Assembly: GCA_034430335.1 (NCBI GenBank)
Contig: DAOUES010000096.1
Coordinates: forward strand, 1 to 48,896
Direction of reading: 5' to 3'
Origin: JAFGOY01 sp034430335
GTDB taxonomy: Bacteria > Chloroflexota > Anaerolineae > Aggregatilineales > UBA3940
DNA length: 48,896 nt
Shown here: positions 25,131 through 34,042 of the stretch, piece after piece
Layout: each line of letters begins with the position of its first letter
Position numbering within the stretch: the stretch's first letter is position 1
Notes under the pieces: generated by a model
Database searches by the model: none
What the model saw: the letters and a program-made list of their open reading frames with translations, nothing else
Told to the model about the DNA's origin: nothing
Position numbers and translations under genes: made by a program

Positions 25131-25214
25131 TAAAACTGTATTATGCGGGGACTTTTGAACCTTCAGAATTTTGATAGGGCAACCCTGTTCAGCCCTCAAT
25201 AAAACCAACATCCC

Positions 25215-25252
25215 GCTCCCTCCACCTTGAGGGGGAGGGCTGGGGTGGGGGT
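25215..25252. repeat. Core fragment related to the MITE-like family
   Basis: CTCCCTCCACCTTGAGGG followed by a G-rich half resembles the core of the 141-bp element (CCCCTCGCC, TGAGGGAGAGGGG, TTAGGGGTGAGG) but without terminal repeats. It may be a solo core or an unrelated REP. Confidence 0.4.
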
Positions 25253-25296
25253 GAAAACGTAGCCTTCAATTGCCCGACTATTTTCAAAATCTTCAA

Positions 25297-25319
25297 TAGC
25301 CCGGTGCTTCAGCGCCGGG
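25297..25319. repeat. 23-bp palindromic repeat (TAGCCCGGTGCTT family), copy 1
   Basis: TAGCCCGGTGCTTCAGCGCC followed by GGG. Copies with one or two changes occur at 35184-35206 and, inverted, at 48415-48437. The rest of the spacer 25090-25334 holds the tRNA promoter and a G-rich repeat only. Confidence 0.65.
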
Positions 25320-25334
25320 AATGCGCCCCAACAG

Positions 25335-26795
25335 TTAAGGGAACTCATGCCGCGCCCACTGCATCGGGTCGACACGCACACCGTTGACTCGCATCTCCCA
25401 GTGCAGGTGAGCGGCGGTCGAAAGCCCCGTGCTGCCCACCGTCCCGATCCGCTGCCCGGCGGTCACGAATTCGCCGGGTTCGACCAGCATGTTCGATTGG
25501 TGCCAGTAGCCGGTATAGACCCCCCACCCGTGATCGATGATGATAACCTGCCCGCGAACCTGCAAAATGGTGGCGTCGACCACCACCCCCGCTGCTGGGG
25601 CGTAGATCGGCGTGCCGGATGGCGCGGCGAGGTCTGCCCCGGAGTGGTAGGAGTCGTAATCTCCGCCGTTGTATGATCGCAGGGTCCCAAATCCCGATGT
25701 AAAGGCCCCGGGAGCCGGGAGCCGGAATATCCCGTCCCAGTGCTTTTCGGATGTATAACCGGTCATCGTTTCATCGAGGTAAGCCAGCTCCGCTTCGACA
25801 GCTTCCTGATCGGTCAATACTGAATACACCTCGTCCGTCACGTTGATGACCTCGTAGCTGTAGTCACCATCGGTAACCAGGACATTGCGCGTGGTGGTGT
25901 CGCTTTCCCCGTCCTGGGTGGTGACAATCACTGTCAGCGGATAGTGTCCCGGAGCGGCGAACCGGTCGGTCGCGATCAACGCCGTGTAGTGATTCGCCGA
26001 TTCGGAAGCCGCCGGTATGTCGATCCCCATGAACGTGACCTGAACGGCGGCAGCTTGATCGGTTTCGACGTGCAGCGCCGTCGTCCGGCCCCGTTCGAGG
26101 GGTAGGGGGGAAAGCCTGATGGATGGCTTATTCACGACATCGACTTGATTGGAGGGAGCGTCAACCGGGAGCCTGATCAGCGAATGCCGGGCCAGCATCA
26201 CCGGGTTGTGTTCCTGGTTTTGAATCAGTATCGCCTGGATGCTGAGTTCGTTGGCGGCGGCGTAGCGCCAGATGCTGCCGCGCTCCGATGGCGCGATGAG
26301 CTGCTGAGGGCTGCCTGATGCGTCATCCGGTAGCCGCAGTTCCTGCCCGGCGAAGATCAGCGCCGGGTTGACGATCTGATTGATCCGGCCAAGCTCGTCG
26401 AGCGATACGGACGTGGCGGCGGCGATCTCGGTCAGTGTTTCTCCCAGGTTCACGACCATAATCTCGTCGGGTGCGTGAAACCGGTCGCGCTGGCCGAGCG
26501 GCACGACGAGGTGCTGCCCGGCGGCTGTGTCGTCATAGCGATCCATCGAATTGGCGCTTTTTAAGGCATATACCGTGCTGCCGTACCGCCTGGCGATGGA
26601 TTCCAACGTCTCCCCAGCCTGCACCACGTGGATGGTCGCCCCGGTTTGATCGCCGTCCCGTTGATCTGGCGGTGCAGCCAGAGTCGGCACGGCCATCAAC
26701 ATACTAGTGAGCAGGATGGCCGCCAGGGTGAAAATGCGCAGTGGGTTGACCTTATTCCGAAGGAGATTCAAAAGCCAGTCTATCACCGATCTCAA
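25335..26795 (-). CDS. LysM and M23 peptidase, cell-wall endopeptidase
   Basis: Up to 486 residues. No ATG start exists; TTG 26795, GTG 26786 or TTG 26771 are possible and all lie inside the end of the DUF192 gene. The signal peptide has hydrophobic core IFTLAAILLTSMLMAVPTL and cleavage near AAPPD. Two LysM peptidoglycan-binding domains (about 55-100 and 110-155) follow, then an Ig-like region (about 220-310), then M23: HSGADLAAP (first His and Asp), IIIDHGWGVYTGYWH and HLHWEMRVNG (HxH). All Zn ligands are kept, so it is probably an active endopeptidase acting on peptidoglycan outside the membrane. Confidence 0.9.
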   Translation of the reverse strand: MRSVIDWLLNLLRNKVNPLRIFTLAAILLTSMLMAVPTLAAPPDQRDGDQTGATIHVVQAGETLESIARRYGSTVYALKSANSMDRYDDTAAGQHLVVPLGQRDRFHAPDEIMVVNLGETLTEIAAATSVSLDELGRINQIVNPALIFAGQELRLPDDASGSPQQLIAPSERGSIWRYAAANELSIQAILIQNQEHNPVMLARHSLIRLPVDAPSNQVDVVNKPSIRLSPLPLERGRTTALHVETDQAAAVQVTFMGIDIPAASESANHYTALIATDRFAAPGHYPLTVIVTTQDGESDTTTRNVLVTDGDYSYEVINVTDEVYSVLTDQEAVEAELAYLDETMTGYTSEKHWDGIFRLPAPGAFTSGFGTLRSYNGGDYDSYHSGADLAAPSGTPIYAPAAGVVVDATILQVRGQVIIIDHGWGVYTGYWHQSNMLVEPGEFVTAGQRIGTVGSTGLSTAAHLHWEMRVNGVRVDPMQWARHEFP

Positions 26796-27129
26796 CTCGT
26801 TCTAACAGGTCTGGCGATGCCTCGAGCGTATACTGTGCGGGTTTTGAAGGCGCGTAGTACAGCCGCCAGGGAAGCGCTTCGATCTTGTCGACAACCTCGA
26901 AATCCGCGTTCAACCAGATCGCCGCGATAGGGAAAGCCATGAACAGCATATGGATCGCGGTTGCCATCTTGCTCTCGCCGGTTTCGACCAGTATCAGCCC
27001 TTCGCCCGGTTCGAGCCGCCGCCTGAACATCAGCCCGCGCAGCTTGCAGAAGTAGCTGCTGCACCAGCGCGCGTTGTCGAGCAGAATTTCGCCCGTCGAT
27101 TGTTTGATCAACTGTCCCGTTTTGTTCAC
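26752..27129 (-). CDS. DUF192 protein
   Basis: 125 residues with a GTG start. The DUF192 signature is clear: ARWCSSYFCKLRGLMFRRRL, EGLILVETGESKMATAIHML, then FPIAAIWLNADFEVVD and the closing APSKPAQYTLEAS. Family members form a small beta-barrel, often exported or lipid-anchored; this one has no signal peptide. The function is unknown. It overlaps the M23 gene by up to 44 bp, suggesting cotranscription. Confidence 0.85.
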   Translation of the reverse strand: MNKTGQLIKQSTGEILLDNARWCSSYFCKLRGLMFRRRLEPGEGLILVETGESKMATAIHMLFMAFPIAAIWLNADFEVVDKIEALPWRLYYAPSKPAQYTLEASPDLLERVEIGDRLAFESPSE

Positions 27130-27151
27130 CGTATATCAATCTCGACTCTGT

Positions 27152-27177
27152 AAAAAAGAAAGGGCGCAATGCGCCCC
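27152..27177 (-). terminator. Terminator of the receiver gene at 27215
   Basis: The hairpin GGGCGC-aat-GCGCCC is followed on the minus strand by TTTCTTTTTTA, a good T tract. Confidence 0.8.
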
Positions 27178-27214
27178 CAAATATCGATACCACTCTCGTT
27201 ATCGGCGGTTGCTA

Positions 27215-27628
27215 TCAGTCGCTGCTTTCTGATTCGGATTCGTCGCCGAGAACGCGCTCGATGCTCTTGATCAATTCCGCCGGACTGAACGGCTTGGTGA
27301 TATAATCCTGAACCTTTGCGATGTGCAGTCCCAGCACCTTGTCGATGTTTTGAGCTTTGGCGGTAATGACGATGACCGGGATTTGCTGCATGTACTCGTC
27401 AGCCTTCATCTGCTGGTAGACATCCCAACCATTCATGTCTGGCATCATCAGGTCTAACAATACCAGGTCTGGTTTGAGCTTCTGAATCGACTCCAGCCCT
27501 TCCCTACCGCCGAGCGCTCCAACTACCTCGAATCCCCTGTTCTTGAGGATTAGGGTAACCAGATCGATCATCGCAGGTTCATCTTCGATGCATACCACAA
27601 CACGCTGTTTGTCTGGCTGCTCGGACAT
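27215..27628 (-). CDS. Single-domain response regulator
   Basis: 137 residues. Receiver domain with E15/D16, phospho-acceptor D59 (LVLLDLMMPD), T89-K91 region (VITAKAQ) and K112 (DYITKPFS). It ends in an acidic tail DESESESSD. GAGGGAA precedes the start. It is monocistronic with its own promoter and terminator. It is similar in layout to the receiver at 8581 but not the same gene. The kinase partner is not adjacent. Confidence 0.9.
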   Translation of the reverse strand: MSEQPDKQRVVVCIEDEPAMIDLVTLILKNRGFEVVGALGGREGLESIQKLKPDLVLLDLMMPDMNGWDVYQQMKADEYMQQIPVIVITAKAQNIDKVLGLHIAKVQDYITKPFSPAELIKSIERVLGDESESESSD

Positions 27629-27698
27629 AGTTCCCTCGATTTACGGAAAAGTGTCTTTAATTAACAATTGAAAATATGTAAGCCGATCAATCACCAGT

Positions 27699-27728
27699 AT
27701 TGTACTTCAATTGAATTGTAATATACAA
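27699..27728 (-). promoter_or_regulatory. Candidate promoter of the receiver gene at 27215
   Basis: TTGTAT (27728-27723), 18 bp, TACAAT (27704-27699) on the minus strand, in an AT-rich spacer. Confidence 0.45.
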
Positions 27729-27812
27729 GTTTGCTATAAATACAATCTCGCTCATTTCGAGGCTGGCAACTGGCTGATGACAGAATTTACATTTTTCAAA
27801 ACTCTAGCATGA

Positions 27813-30614
27813 TTAATCTTTTAGTTCAAGCCACTTGACGGCGGCATCCGGCAGACTCGCCATGCTCTTGCGGAGCACCGTACAGCGCGGCAGCGAATCG
27901 AGGATCAACGCGCCATACCGTTTGCTGAGTATTCTACGGTCGAAAATGGCGACCACGCCCCGGTCGTCCTTGCGCCTGATCAAGCGCCCGAACCCCTGCC
28001 GGAAGCGAAGGATCGTTTCCGGCAAAGCATACTGGTGGAACGGGTCGTCGAACAGTTCACTGCGGGCGGCGAAGATCGGCTCGCTGGGCACGTTGAACGG
28101 CAGCCGGACGATCACCAGGATGCTCAAATCGGTGCCGGGCACGTCCACCCCTTCCCAGAAAGACCGGGTGCCCATCAGCACTGCTTTCTCGCTGTGGACA
28201 AATCCTTCCAGAAGCTGCGACCGGCTCGACCCGGCGCTCTGATCGTAAACCGCAATGCCATCCCGTGAAAGCGGCTCGCCGATGGCATTCGCGGTCGCCC
28301 TCAGTTGGGCGTAGCTGGTGAACAGCACCATCGTCTGTCCCTGGGTTGCCCGGCACAGCTCGATCAACCCGCTCTCGACCGCCTTCTGATAGGCATCTTT
28401 GTCTGTCGGTTCGGGGATGTCGTTGACGAGGTACAACAGCGTGTTTGACTCGTAATCGAACGGCGAATCGATCACGAGGTCGTCGGCGTCTTCGGCGGCG
28501 AGGCGCTCGCGGATATAGGTAAAATTACCCTCGGTTCGCATCGTCGCGCTGGTCATGACCAGCGTCTCTTTTTTCATCCACAGGTGATCCCGCACCAGCG
28601 GGCCGATGTCGAGCGGCGCGGCATGAACCGACAACTGCTGACCATCCGGGCGGATCGCCGCCCAGTAGACGGTATTGCCGTCGGGTTCGGCGACCAGTTC
28701 GTGAAGCCGTACGTGTAGTTCCGTCAAACGCCGGGCAGTGGCGCTCGCCCCGGCGATGGTGTCCTCGAAATCGGGGATGTCGTACTCTTGCAGTTCGCTT
28801 AATCCCTGAACCAGCTTTTGCATCGCGTAGGCAATCGTGTCGGTGAATTTCGAAAGGTTGTCCCAGGCGATTTCCACGTCGGCCCAGGCGGGCTGGCGGC
28901 GCATCGCGTTGATCAGGCGTATCTGCTGCGTATACTCGTTCCGCCGGATGGCAACATGGTTCTCGATGAAGGTCCACAGTGTCGAAAAGAAGCGGTCGAC
29001 ATGCACGTTCATCGTGCTGGCAGCGTTGACGATCACGTCGACATAATCATGCAGGGTTTGATAATAGCCCGCCGGGATTACGTCCCTGGTCTGGCTGAGT
29101 AATTCGCCTAACAAACCGGTCTTTCCCGTTCCGAGATCGGCGATCAGCCGCACGATATGCTCCGGGTCGGTTCTGAACGACAGGCTGTTGGTCACCGCCC
29201 CCTCGAGCTGGTGCGCCTCGTCGACGATCAGGTGCCGGTAGTCGGGCAGAACCCGCCCCTCGGTGGCGATATCTGAAAGCAGCAGCGAGTGATTGACGAT
29301 CAGGATATGGGCGGCTTCGGCCTGCTGCCTTGCCCGGAAGAACGGGCAGGTGCCCCGCATCTGGATCGAGCAGCGTTCGGCAGTGCAGCCTTCATCTTCC
29401 GCGCTCAACCGCCGCCAGACGCTCGATTCGGCGGGGCCTCTCAAGGTGATGTCGCTGCGATTGCCGGTTCGAACTTCGAGCATCCAGACCAGCAGTTTTG
29501 CCAGCATGTGCATCTCTGCCGGGGAAGTCGGGCCGCGCCGCCGGAGCACCGACAGCCTGCGCGGGCACAGGTAGTTGCTCCTCCCTTTCAGGATCGCCGC
29601 CCGGAACGGCAGATCGAGGAGTTCTGCCAGCATCGGGATATCTTTTTTGTCCAGTTGTTCCTGGAGGTTGATCGTATTCGTGCTGATCACCACCCGGTCG
29701 TCGTTCTTCACGGCGTACTCAATCGCCGGAACCAGGTAGGCAATCGACTTTCCGACACCGGTCGGCGCTTCGATCAGCAGGTGCCGCCCGTTTGAAAAAG
29801 CCTGGGCGACCTGTTTCAGCATCTCGACCTGCTGTGGCCGGTACTCGTAGGCATCGAAAGACCGGTCGAACAGTCCCCCCGGTTCCAGCAAGGCCGCCAG
29901 TTGATCGGCGTCGATGCGCTGCGGCGATTCGGCTGGGCGCAGTCTCTTGTAGCCCGTCTCCGCTTCCTCGAACACCAGTGTCGGCCCATCCGGCGACAGC
30001 TCGTCCGCTGCCGGATTCTCTTTGTATCGTTCCTCCATTGCCGCTTCGAATGCCAGCGCGCCGTCCCAGTGCATGTTTCTGCTGTGCCGGGCGATCTCGG
30101 CCAGGGTTTCGAGGGGGAGGGTCAATATCCTCGCCCATAGTTCCTGATACAGGGCGATTGTCATGTGCACGTCGTTGAGGGCGCGGTGTGCGCCCGCGGT
30201 GTCGATCTCGAGATGGGATGAGAGTGAAAACAGGGAATAGCGTGCGGCTGAGGGCATCATCACCGAAGCGAGAGAATAGGTATCGATCAGCGGGTTGGCG
30301 AGGTTCAGCCCGGCGTTCCGAATGAAGGCCGCGTCGAAGCTGATGTTGTGCCCGATGATGGGATGGTGGCCGACAAACCTTTCGAGTTTCGGTAAAACGG
30401 TCCGGATCGATGGCGCGTCGGCGACATCTGCGTCGGATATCCCGGTTATTTGAGTGATGTTCTGCGGAATGGAACACTTCGGATCGACAAAGGTCTGCCA
30501 TTCGTCGATGATTTCGTCGGCGCGGAACTTTGCGGCGGCAATCTCGATGATTCGATCATACGCGGGGTCCAGGCCGGTCGTTTCCAGGTCAACTGCGACG
30601 AGTGTGTCGCGCAC
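27813..30614 (-). CDS. dinG: DEDDh exonuclease / DinG-type helicase fusion
   Basis: 933 residues from GTG 30614, preceded by AAAGG; upstream frame extension enters a MITE. The N-terminal DEDDh exonuclease (1-165) has D9, E11, D94, H143 and D148 (VDLETTG, HNISFDAAF, GAHRALNDV). The XPD/DinG helicase follows: Walker A EAPTGVGKS (about 282-290), four Fe-S cysteines C350, C410, C415 and C423, DEAH box (465-468), VLMGTRSFWEGVDVPG and QGFGRLIRRKDDRG (motif VI Arg finger). It is a 5'-3' ssDNA helicase coupled to a 3'-5' exonuclease, acting in repair or R-loop removal. This fusion is known in Firmicutes and Chloroflexota. Bacillus DinG lacks the Fe-S cysteines; here they are present. Confidence 0.93.
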   Translation of the reverse strand: MRDTLVAVDLETTGLDPAYDRIIEIAAAKFRADEIIDEWQTFVDPKCSIPQNITQITGISDADVADAPSIRTVLPKLERFVGHHPIIGHNISFDAAFIRNAGLNLANPLIDTYSLASVMMPSAARYSLFSLSSHLEIDTAGAHRALNDVHMTIALYQELWARILTLPLETLAEIARHSRNMHWDGALAFEAAMEERYKENPAADELSPDGPTLVFEEAETGYKRLRPAESPQRIDADQLAALLEPGGLFDRSFDAYEYRPQQVEMLKQVAQAFSNGRHLLIEAPTGVGKSIAYLVPAIEYAVKNDDRVVISTNTINLQEQLDKKDIPMLAELLDLPFRAAILKGRSNYLCPRRLSVLRRRGPTSPAEMHMLAKLLVWMLEVRTGNRSDITLRGPAESSVWRRLSAEDEGCTAERCSIQMRGTCPFFRARQQAEAAHILIVNHSLLLSDIATEGRVLPDYRHLIVDEAHQLEGAVTNSLSFRTDPEHIVRLIADLGTGKTGLLGELLSQTRDVIPAGYYQTLHDYVDVIVNAASTMNVHVDRFFSTLWTFIENHVAIRRNEYTQQIRLINAMRRQPAWADVEIAWDNLSKFTDTIAYAMQKLVQGLSELQEYDIPDFEDTIAGASATARRLTELHVRLHELVAEPDGNTVYWAAIRPDGQQLSVHAAPLDIGPLVRDHLWMKKETLVMTSATMRTEGNFTYIRERLAAEDADDLVIDSPFDYESNTLLYLVNDIPEPTDKDAYQKAVESGLIELCRATQGQTMVLFTSYAQLRATANAIGEPLSRDGIAVYDQSAGSSRSQLLEGFVHSEKAVLMGTRSFWEGVDVPGTDLSILVIVRLPFNVPSEPIFAARSELFDDPFHQYALPETILRFRQGFGRLIRRKDDRGVVAIFDRRILSKRYGALILDSLPRCTVLRKSMASLPDAAVKWLELKD

Positions 30615-30650
30615 GGAAGAGCCTTTCTCGTGAAGCGGATTTAAGGAATT

Positions 30651-30733
30651 AGGACTTACGCAGGAAAAATGATTTTTATATCTGAAACTTGTGGGTAGGG
30701 GCACAGCGTGCTGTGCCCGGCTGCGTAAGTCCT
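30651..30733. mobile_element. 83-bp MITE with 13-bp terminal inverted repeats
   Basis: AGGACTTACGCAG (30651-30663) and CTGCGTAAGTCCT (30721-30733) are perfect inverted repeats around a 57-bp interior that contains the palindrome GGGCACAGCGTGCTGTGCCC. GGAAT is on both sides, offset by one base on the left. There is no coding capacity. Termini of this kind are known from IS-derived MITEs. Confidence 0.75.
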
Positions 30734-30800
30734 GGAATGTACAATCGTAACGAAGCAGTCCGGTAGATGCAAACCGATCCCGGCAGCACTGGCCGGGTTA

Positions 30801-31313
30801 TCAGCGGGTCGACTGCCAGTTGATGTGGCAGTGTTCCTCCAGCGCAACCAGCAGCGCCTCGTAGCCTTCGATTGCCTCCGGCGTGACGATGATCGTCTGC
30901 CGGAAACCCTGTCCATATACGAGGCCCGGCAGCCGGTTCAAAAGGGACAATCCTTCGTGGACGCTGATGCTGGCGACCTCGATATGCGTGTCCGTATCGC
31001 CCGATTCGTGCGTGAACACCAGCACCCGGTTGATTGCATCCCAGGGAACAAATCGTTCCGGCAGCAGCAGCCGATCGATGAGCAGGCCGTACTCCGTCAC
31101 CGAGATTTCGCACACCGAAACCAGCGCGCTGATCGCGACATAGACCAGGAAAAGCAGCGCGAGGAACTCGACGACCCGCACCCTGGGTGTAATCACCCAG
31201 CCGCACAACAAGACGACCCCTATCATGACCACCGGGAGCCACAACCGGATACGCGGCCTGGTGAATCGGTGAGTCGATAGTGTTTTTCCAACCAGTTCCG
31301 TACGATTTTTCAC
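30801..31313 (-). CDS. Membrane protein with PH-like domain
   Basis: 170 residues, GTG start. Two membrane helices (about 24-43 and 46-68) are followed by a soluble domain ISVTEYGLLIDRLLLPERFVPWDAINRVLV, typical of bacterial PH (bPH) proteins. No enzymatic motif is seen. The function is unknown. It diverges from the hybrid kinase gene. Confidence 0.68.
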   Translation of the reverse strand: MKNRTELVGKTLSTHRFTRPRIRLWLPVVMIGVVLLCGWVITPRVRVVEFLALLFLVYVAISALVSVCEISVTEYGLLIDRLLLPERFVPWDAINRVLVFTHESGDTDTHIEVASISVHEGLSLLNRLPGLVYGQGFRQTIIVTPEAIEGYEALLVALEEHCHINWQSTR

Positions 31314-31333
31314 TGTTTTTCTGATAGTTTTGT

Positions 31334-31363
31334 TTGCAGTTTGAACGACTCGTCCTGTATTAT
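31334..31363 (+). promoter_or_regulatory. Candidate promoter of the receiver-kinase gene
   Basis: TTGCAG, 18 bp, TATTAT on the plus strand. The predicted transcript would carry MITE copy 2 in its leader of about 240 nt. Confidence 0.5.
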
Positions 31364-31441
31364 GCTATGTGATGAAATGTATATCCCAAAATCCGGATCA
31401 ATGCTATGGATTTCCCCGAAACAGGGTGGGTTGGTTGTGGT

Positions 31442-31583
31442 GGTCGCACTGCAAAATAACGTGGACAACCCGTTTTGCCCCCTCAAACCCGGCTTTTCGC
31501 GCTCAGGGTTTAAGTCCCCTCGCCTTGAGGGAGAGGGGATTTAGGGGTGAGGGCAGGGAACCACGCTGTTCTGTGGTGCTGCC
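31442..31583. repeat. MITE-like element, copy 2 (142 bp)
   Basis: Left end GGTCGCACTGCAAAATAACG and the inverse of the right end (GGCAGCACCACAGAACAGCG) form imperfect terminal inverted repeats. Perfect 8-bp direct repeats GTTGTGGT flank it (31434-31441 and 31584-31591). The interior is nearly the same as copy 1 at 8296-8436. No transposase is encoded. Confidence 0.8.
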
Positions 31584-31612
31584 GTTGTGGTTTATTGTGA
31601 GAATAACTATCA

Positions 31613-32821
31613 ATGACTGATAACCAGTTTCAGGAATCTCCTGCTGAAATGCCTCTGCTGAAACCAGCCGAGGATTGTTCTATTCTGATTGTCGACGACG
31701 ACGAGCGCATTCTCGATGTTTTTACGACGATCTTATCGCGGCATGGGTATCAGGTCTATTCGACACAGAATGGAAAACCTGCGCTCGAACTGATCGGCGA
31801 GATACACCCGGATGTGATCGTTCTGGATGTGGTTCTGCCCGATATCGACGGCATCGAAGTCTGTCGCATCGTTAAAGAGAATCCTTCGACCCGGTTTGTC
31901 CCGGTGATCCTCATCACCGGCCTGGATACGCGCAGCCGCCGCCTCGAAGGGTTGAATGCTGGCGCGGACGATTTCCTGAACAAGCCGATTGATCCCCTCG
32001 AGCTTACCGCCCGTGTCCGGTCGTCGCTGAGGACCAAGTTGCTCTATGACGAAGTCGAGGCCAGCCGCCGCGACCTGGAGCGGCGTGTCGATGAACGCAC
32101 CCAGGAACTCAGCCGGGCTAACCGGCGCTTGGAAGAGCTTGGGCAGGTCAAGAGCAAAGTGCTTTCGGTGGTTGCCCATGAACTGCGGACGCCTATTCAC
32201 CAGGTGAAACTGGCTGTAAATCTTGCCTTGCAGGAAGACATCGATCATGGCGAAAGGCAGGAATTAGCCAGGGATATCCAGACCGCCTTTACCGGTCTTG
32301 AATATCGTCTGGCCGAAATCGAGCAGTTGAGTGACCCCACCGATTTGAAATGCACCGACTCCTCGATCAACACGGTGATCGCCGCTGCCATTGCCCAGGT
32401 TCAGAAGCTTTCCGGCATTGACGAGGAATCGATCCTGCTCAACCTCGAAAGCCACCTGCCGCCGGTCTATATCGATCCCAGGCGGATCACGCGGGCTGTA
32501 GCTCATCTCATCGACAATGCCAACAAGTTCGGTGAAGGTAAACCGATCTCGATTTCTACCTATTCGGATCGAACATATGTGTGTGTCTGCATCGAAGATC
32601 ACGGAACCGGTATTTCGGAGGAGATCAAACCGAACCTGTTTTCACCGCTTGAAGCCGGTGACAACAGTGACACCCGCCGCTACGGTGGAATGGGAATCGG
32701 GTTGGCGTTTGCCAAAGCGATATTCGATGCACACCAGATTGCTTTTTCGATAGACAGCCTGGAGGGAGAGGGAACGACGGTAATGATCTACATCCCTGTC
32801 CGGGAAACTGGCGGCGAATGA
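31613..32821 (+). CDS. Hybrid receiver-histidine kinase, cytosolic
   Basis: 402 residues. The receiver domain (about 20-140) has DDD 28-30, phospho-acceptor D72 (IVLDVVLPD) and K124 (DFLNKPID). A coiled coil (145-180) leads to HisKA with H189 (VVAHELRTPIHQ) and HATPase_c with HLIDNANKFGEG, EDHGTGIS and GGMGIGLAFAK. There is no membrane segment, so it is cytosolic; the input comes through phosphorylation of the receiver. The output partner is not adjacent. Its TGA touches the convergent HAD gene's stop, sharing TGATCA. Confidence 0.92.
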   Translation: MTDNQFQESPAEMPLLKPAEDCSILIVDDDERILDVFTTILSRHGYQVYSTQNGKPALELIGEIHPDVIVLDVVLPDIDGIEVCRIVKENPSTRFVPVILITGLDTRSRRLEGLNAGADDFLNKPIDPLELTARVRSSLRTKLLYDEVEASRRDLERRVDERTQELSRANRRLEELGQVKSKVLSVVAHELRTPIHQVKLAVNLALQEDIDHGERQELARDIQTAFTGLEYRLAEIEQLSDPTDLKCTDSSINTVIAAAIAQVQKLSGIDEESILLNLESHLPPVYIDPRRITRAVAHLIDNANKFGEGKPISISTYSDRTYVCVCIEDHGTGISEEIKPNLFSPLEAGDNSDTRRYGGMGIGLAFAKAIFDAHQIAFSIDSLEGEGTTVMIYIPVRETGGE

Positions 32822-34042
32822 TCAGGAACGTGCTGCCTCTTTCTTGGCCGCCTTCTTCAACGTATCAGGAAGCTGGCACAGGTGAATCCGGTCATGTTTG
32901 ACCATGAACCTGACCAGTTCCTCAAGCGAAGTCGGGCCGAAAACCGAATCGCGTGCCGGGCGCTGCCAATCGTCCGCTGACAGGCTCCTCAAATACGCGA
33001 TGGTCTGCCTGCGTGCCTCGGCGAACTCGCTCAACGCTTCAGAAAACGTGACCCCGCAGTAGGACTCGTAGTTTGCCCAGGGATCGAGGTTCGAAGTCAG
33101 GAAGGGATCGTCTTCTTCGACCACTGTTTGCAATCGTTCCTGATCCCATGCTTCATGGTCCCGTAGGTGGCAGATGATATCCCGCGCTGACCACTCCTTT
33201 GATTTTGGGCAGCAGCAGATGACATTTTCGTCGTGCTGCCCGGCCATTGTATCGAATACCGCCGGGTGTGCGGCCAGCAGTGCCAGCAGCGAATCAATCG
33301 ATTCGTCCTGCTCGTCGAGAGTTTGCAGCCACCCGTCGTGTGCCAGTTCGACGAACTGCGAATAGGAGCCGCTGCCGTCCAGCCGCACCGTTTCGTCAGG
33401 TGGGGGATCGCCGTTCTCGGTGACCCAGTACGTGTGCAGCCCTGCCGCCGCCGCCCCGATCATGTCGTCTTCCCACGAATCGCCGATCATGATCGCCTCG
33501 GATGGCTTGACGCCCAGCCCGGCGGCGATCTCGGCGTAATATTCGGCATGGGGTTTTCCGAAGTGCATCGTTTCGAGCGATGTCACCGCTTCGAACCTGT
33601 AATCAGGTTGAAATATCTCTCCCCACGCCATCCGCTGGCCCGTCGCCAGCATCGGCAGGCCGGGGTTGGTCGCAACGATGACGTGGTAGCCATCGTCGAA
33701 CAGCCGCTCCAGCAGCGCCGGGGTTTCAGGACGGGGTTTGACAACCGATTCGAGCACCGGGTAGCGCTTCAGGTAGAACTCGTTGAAGTGGTCGATCATC
33801 GCCTCTCTTGGCTGCCCTATCACCTGGGTGAAGCGGTCGAAGAAGCGAGTCTCCAGTGTTTTAGTGGGGTTGTATTCGTCGAGAATGTGGTAAAAGGTTT
33901 GCAGCAGATGGTCGACAAATACCTGGGGATCGGCCAGCTTTGCGGAAAACATGCCCAGTTCGGAAAGATAGGTGGAGTATATGGCGCTGGTATCGGTAGA
34001 AATTAACGTGTCGTCAAGGTCAAGCAGCACCGCCTTGATCAT
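32822..34042 (-). CDS. HAD-superfamily hydrolase fused to DinB-like domain
   Basis: 406 residues. The N-terminal HAD domain (1-245) has motif I LLDLDDTLIST, motif II VATNPG, motif III K in FGKPHAEYY and motif IV MIGDSWEDDMIGA; it is a phosphatase-type HAD with a helical cap. The C-terminal part (250-400) is a four-helix DinB/YfiT-like domain: SAKEWSARDIICHLRDHEAWDQE-like start with conserved H, then VKHDRIHLCQL with two His near the end. This fusion is uncommon. The DinB metal site may bind thiol or a small substrate. The start overlaps the Cys-rich gene by ATGA. A Lys-Ala-rich end follows. Confidence 0.83.
   Translation of the reverse strand: MIKAVLLDLDDTLISTDTSAIYSTYLSELGMFSAKLADPQVFVDHLLQTFYHILDEYNPTKTLETRFFDRFTQVIGQPREAMIDHFNEFYLKRYPVLESVVKPRPETPALLERLFDDGYHVIVATNPGLPMLATGQRMAWGEIFQPDYRFEAVTSLETMHFGKPHAEYYAEIAAGLGVKPSEAIMIGDSWEDDMIGAAAAGLHTYWVTENGDPPPDETVRLDGSGSYSQFVELAHDGWLQTLDEQDESIDSLLALLAAHPAVFDTMAGQHDENVICCCPKSKEWSARDIICHLRDHEAWDQERLQTVVEEDDPFLTSNLDPWANYESYCGVTFSEALSEFAEARRQTIAYLRSLSADDWQRPARDSVFGPTSLEELVRFMVKHDRIHLCQLPDTLKKAAKKEAARS

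Noticed and set aside
30615..30704. N-terminal extension of the DinG-type protein
   Set aside because: It comes from the 83-bp MITE; the exonuclease domain begins at GTG 30614.
31341..31544. Short open frame upstream of the hybrid kinase
   Set aside because: Most of it is the MITE; the same peptide ending appears in each copy, so it is repeat sequence and not a gene.
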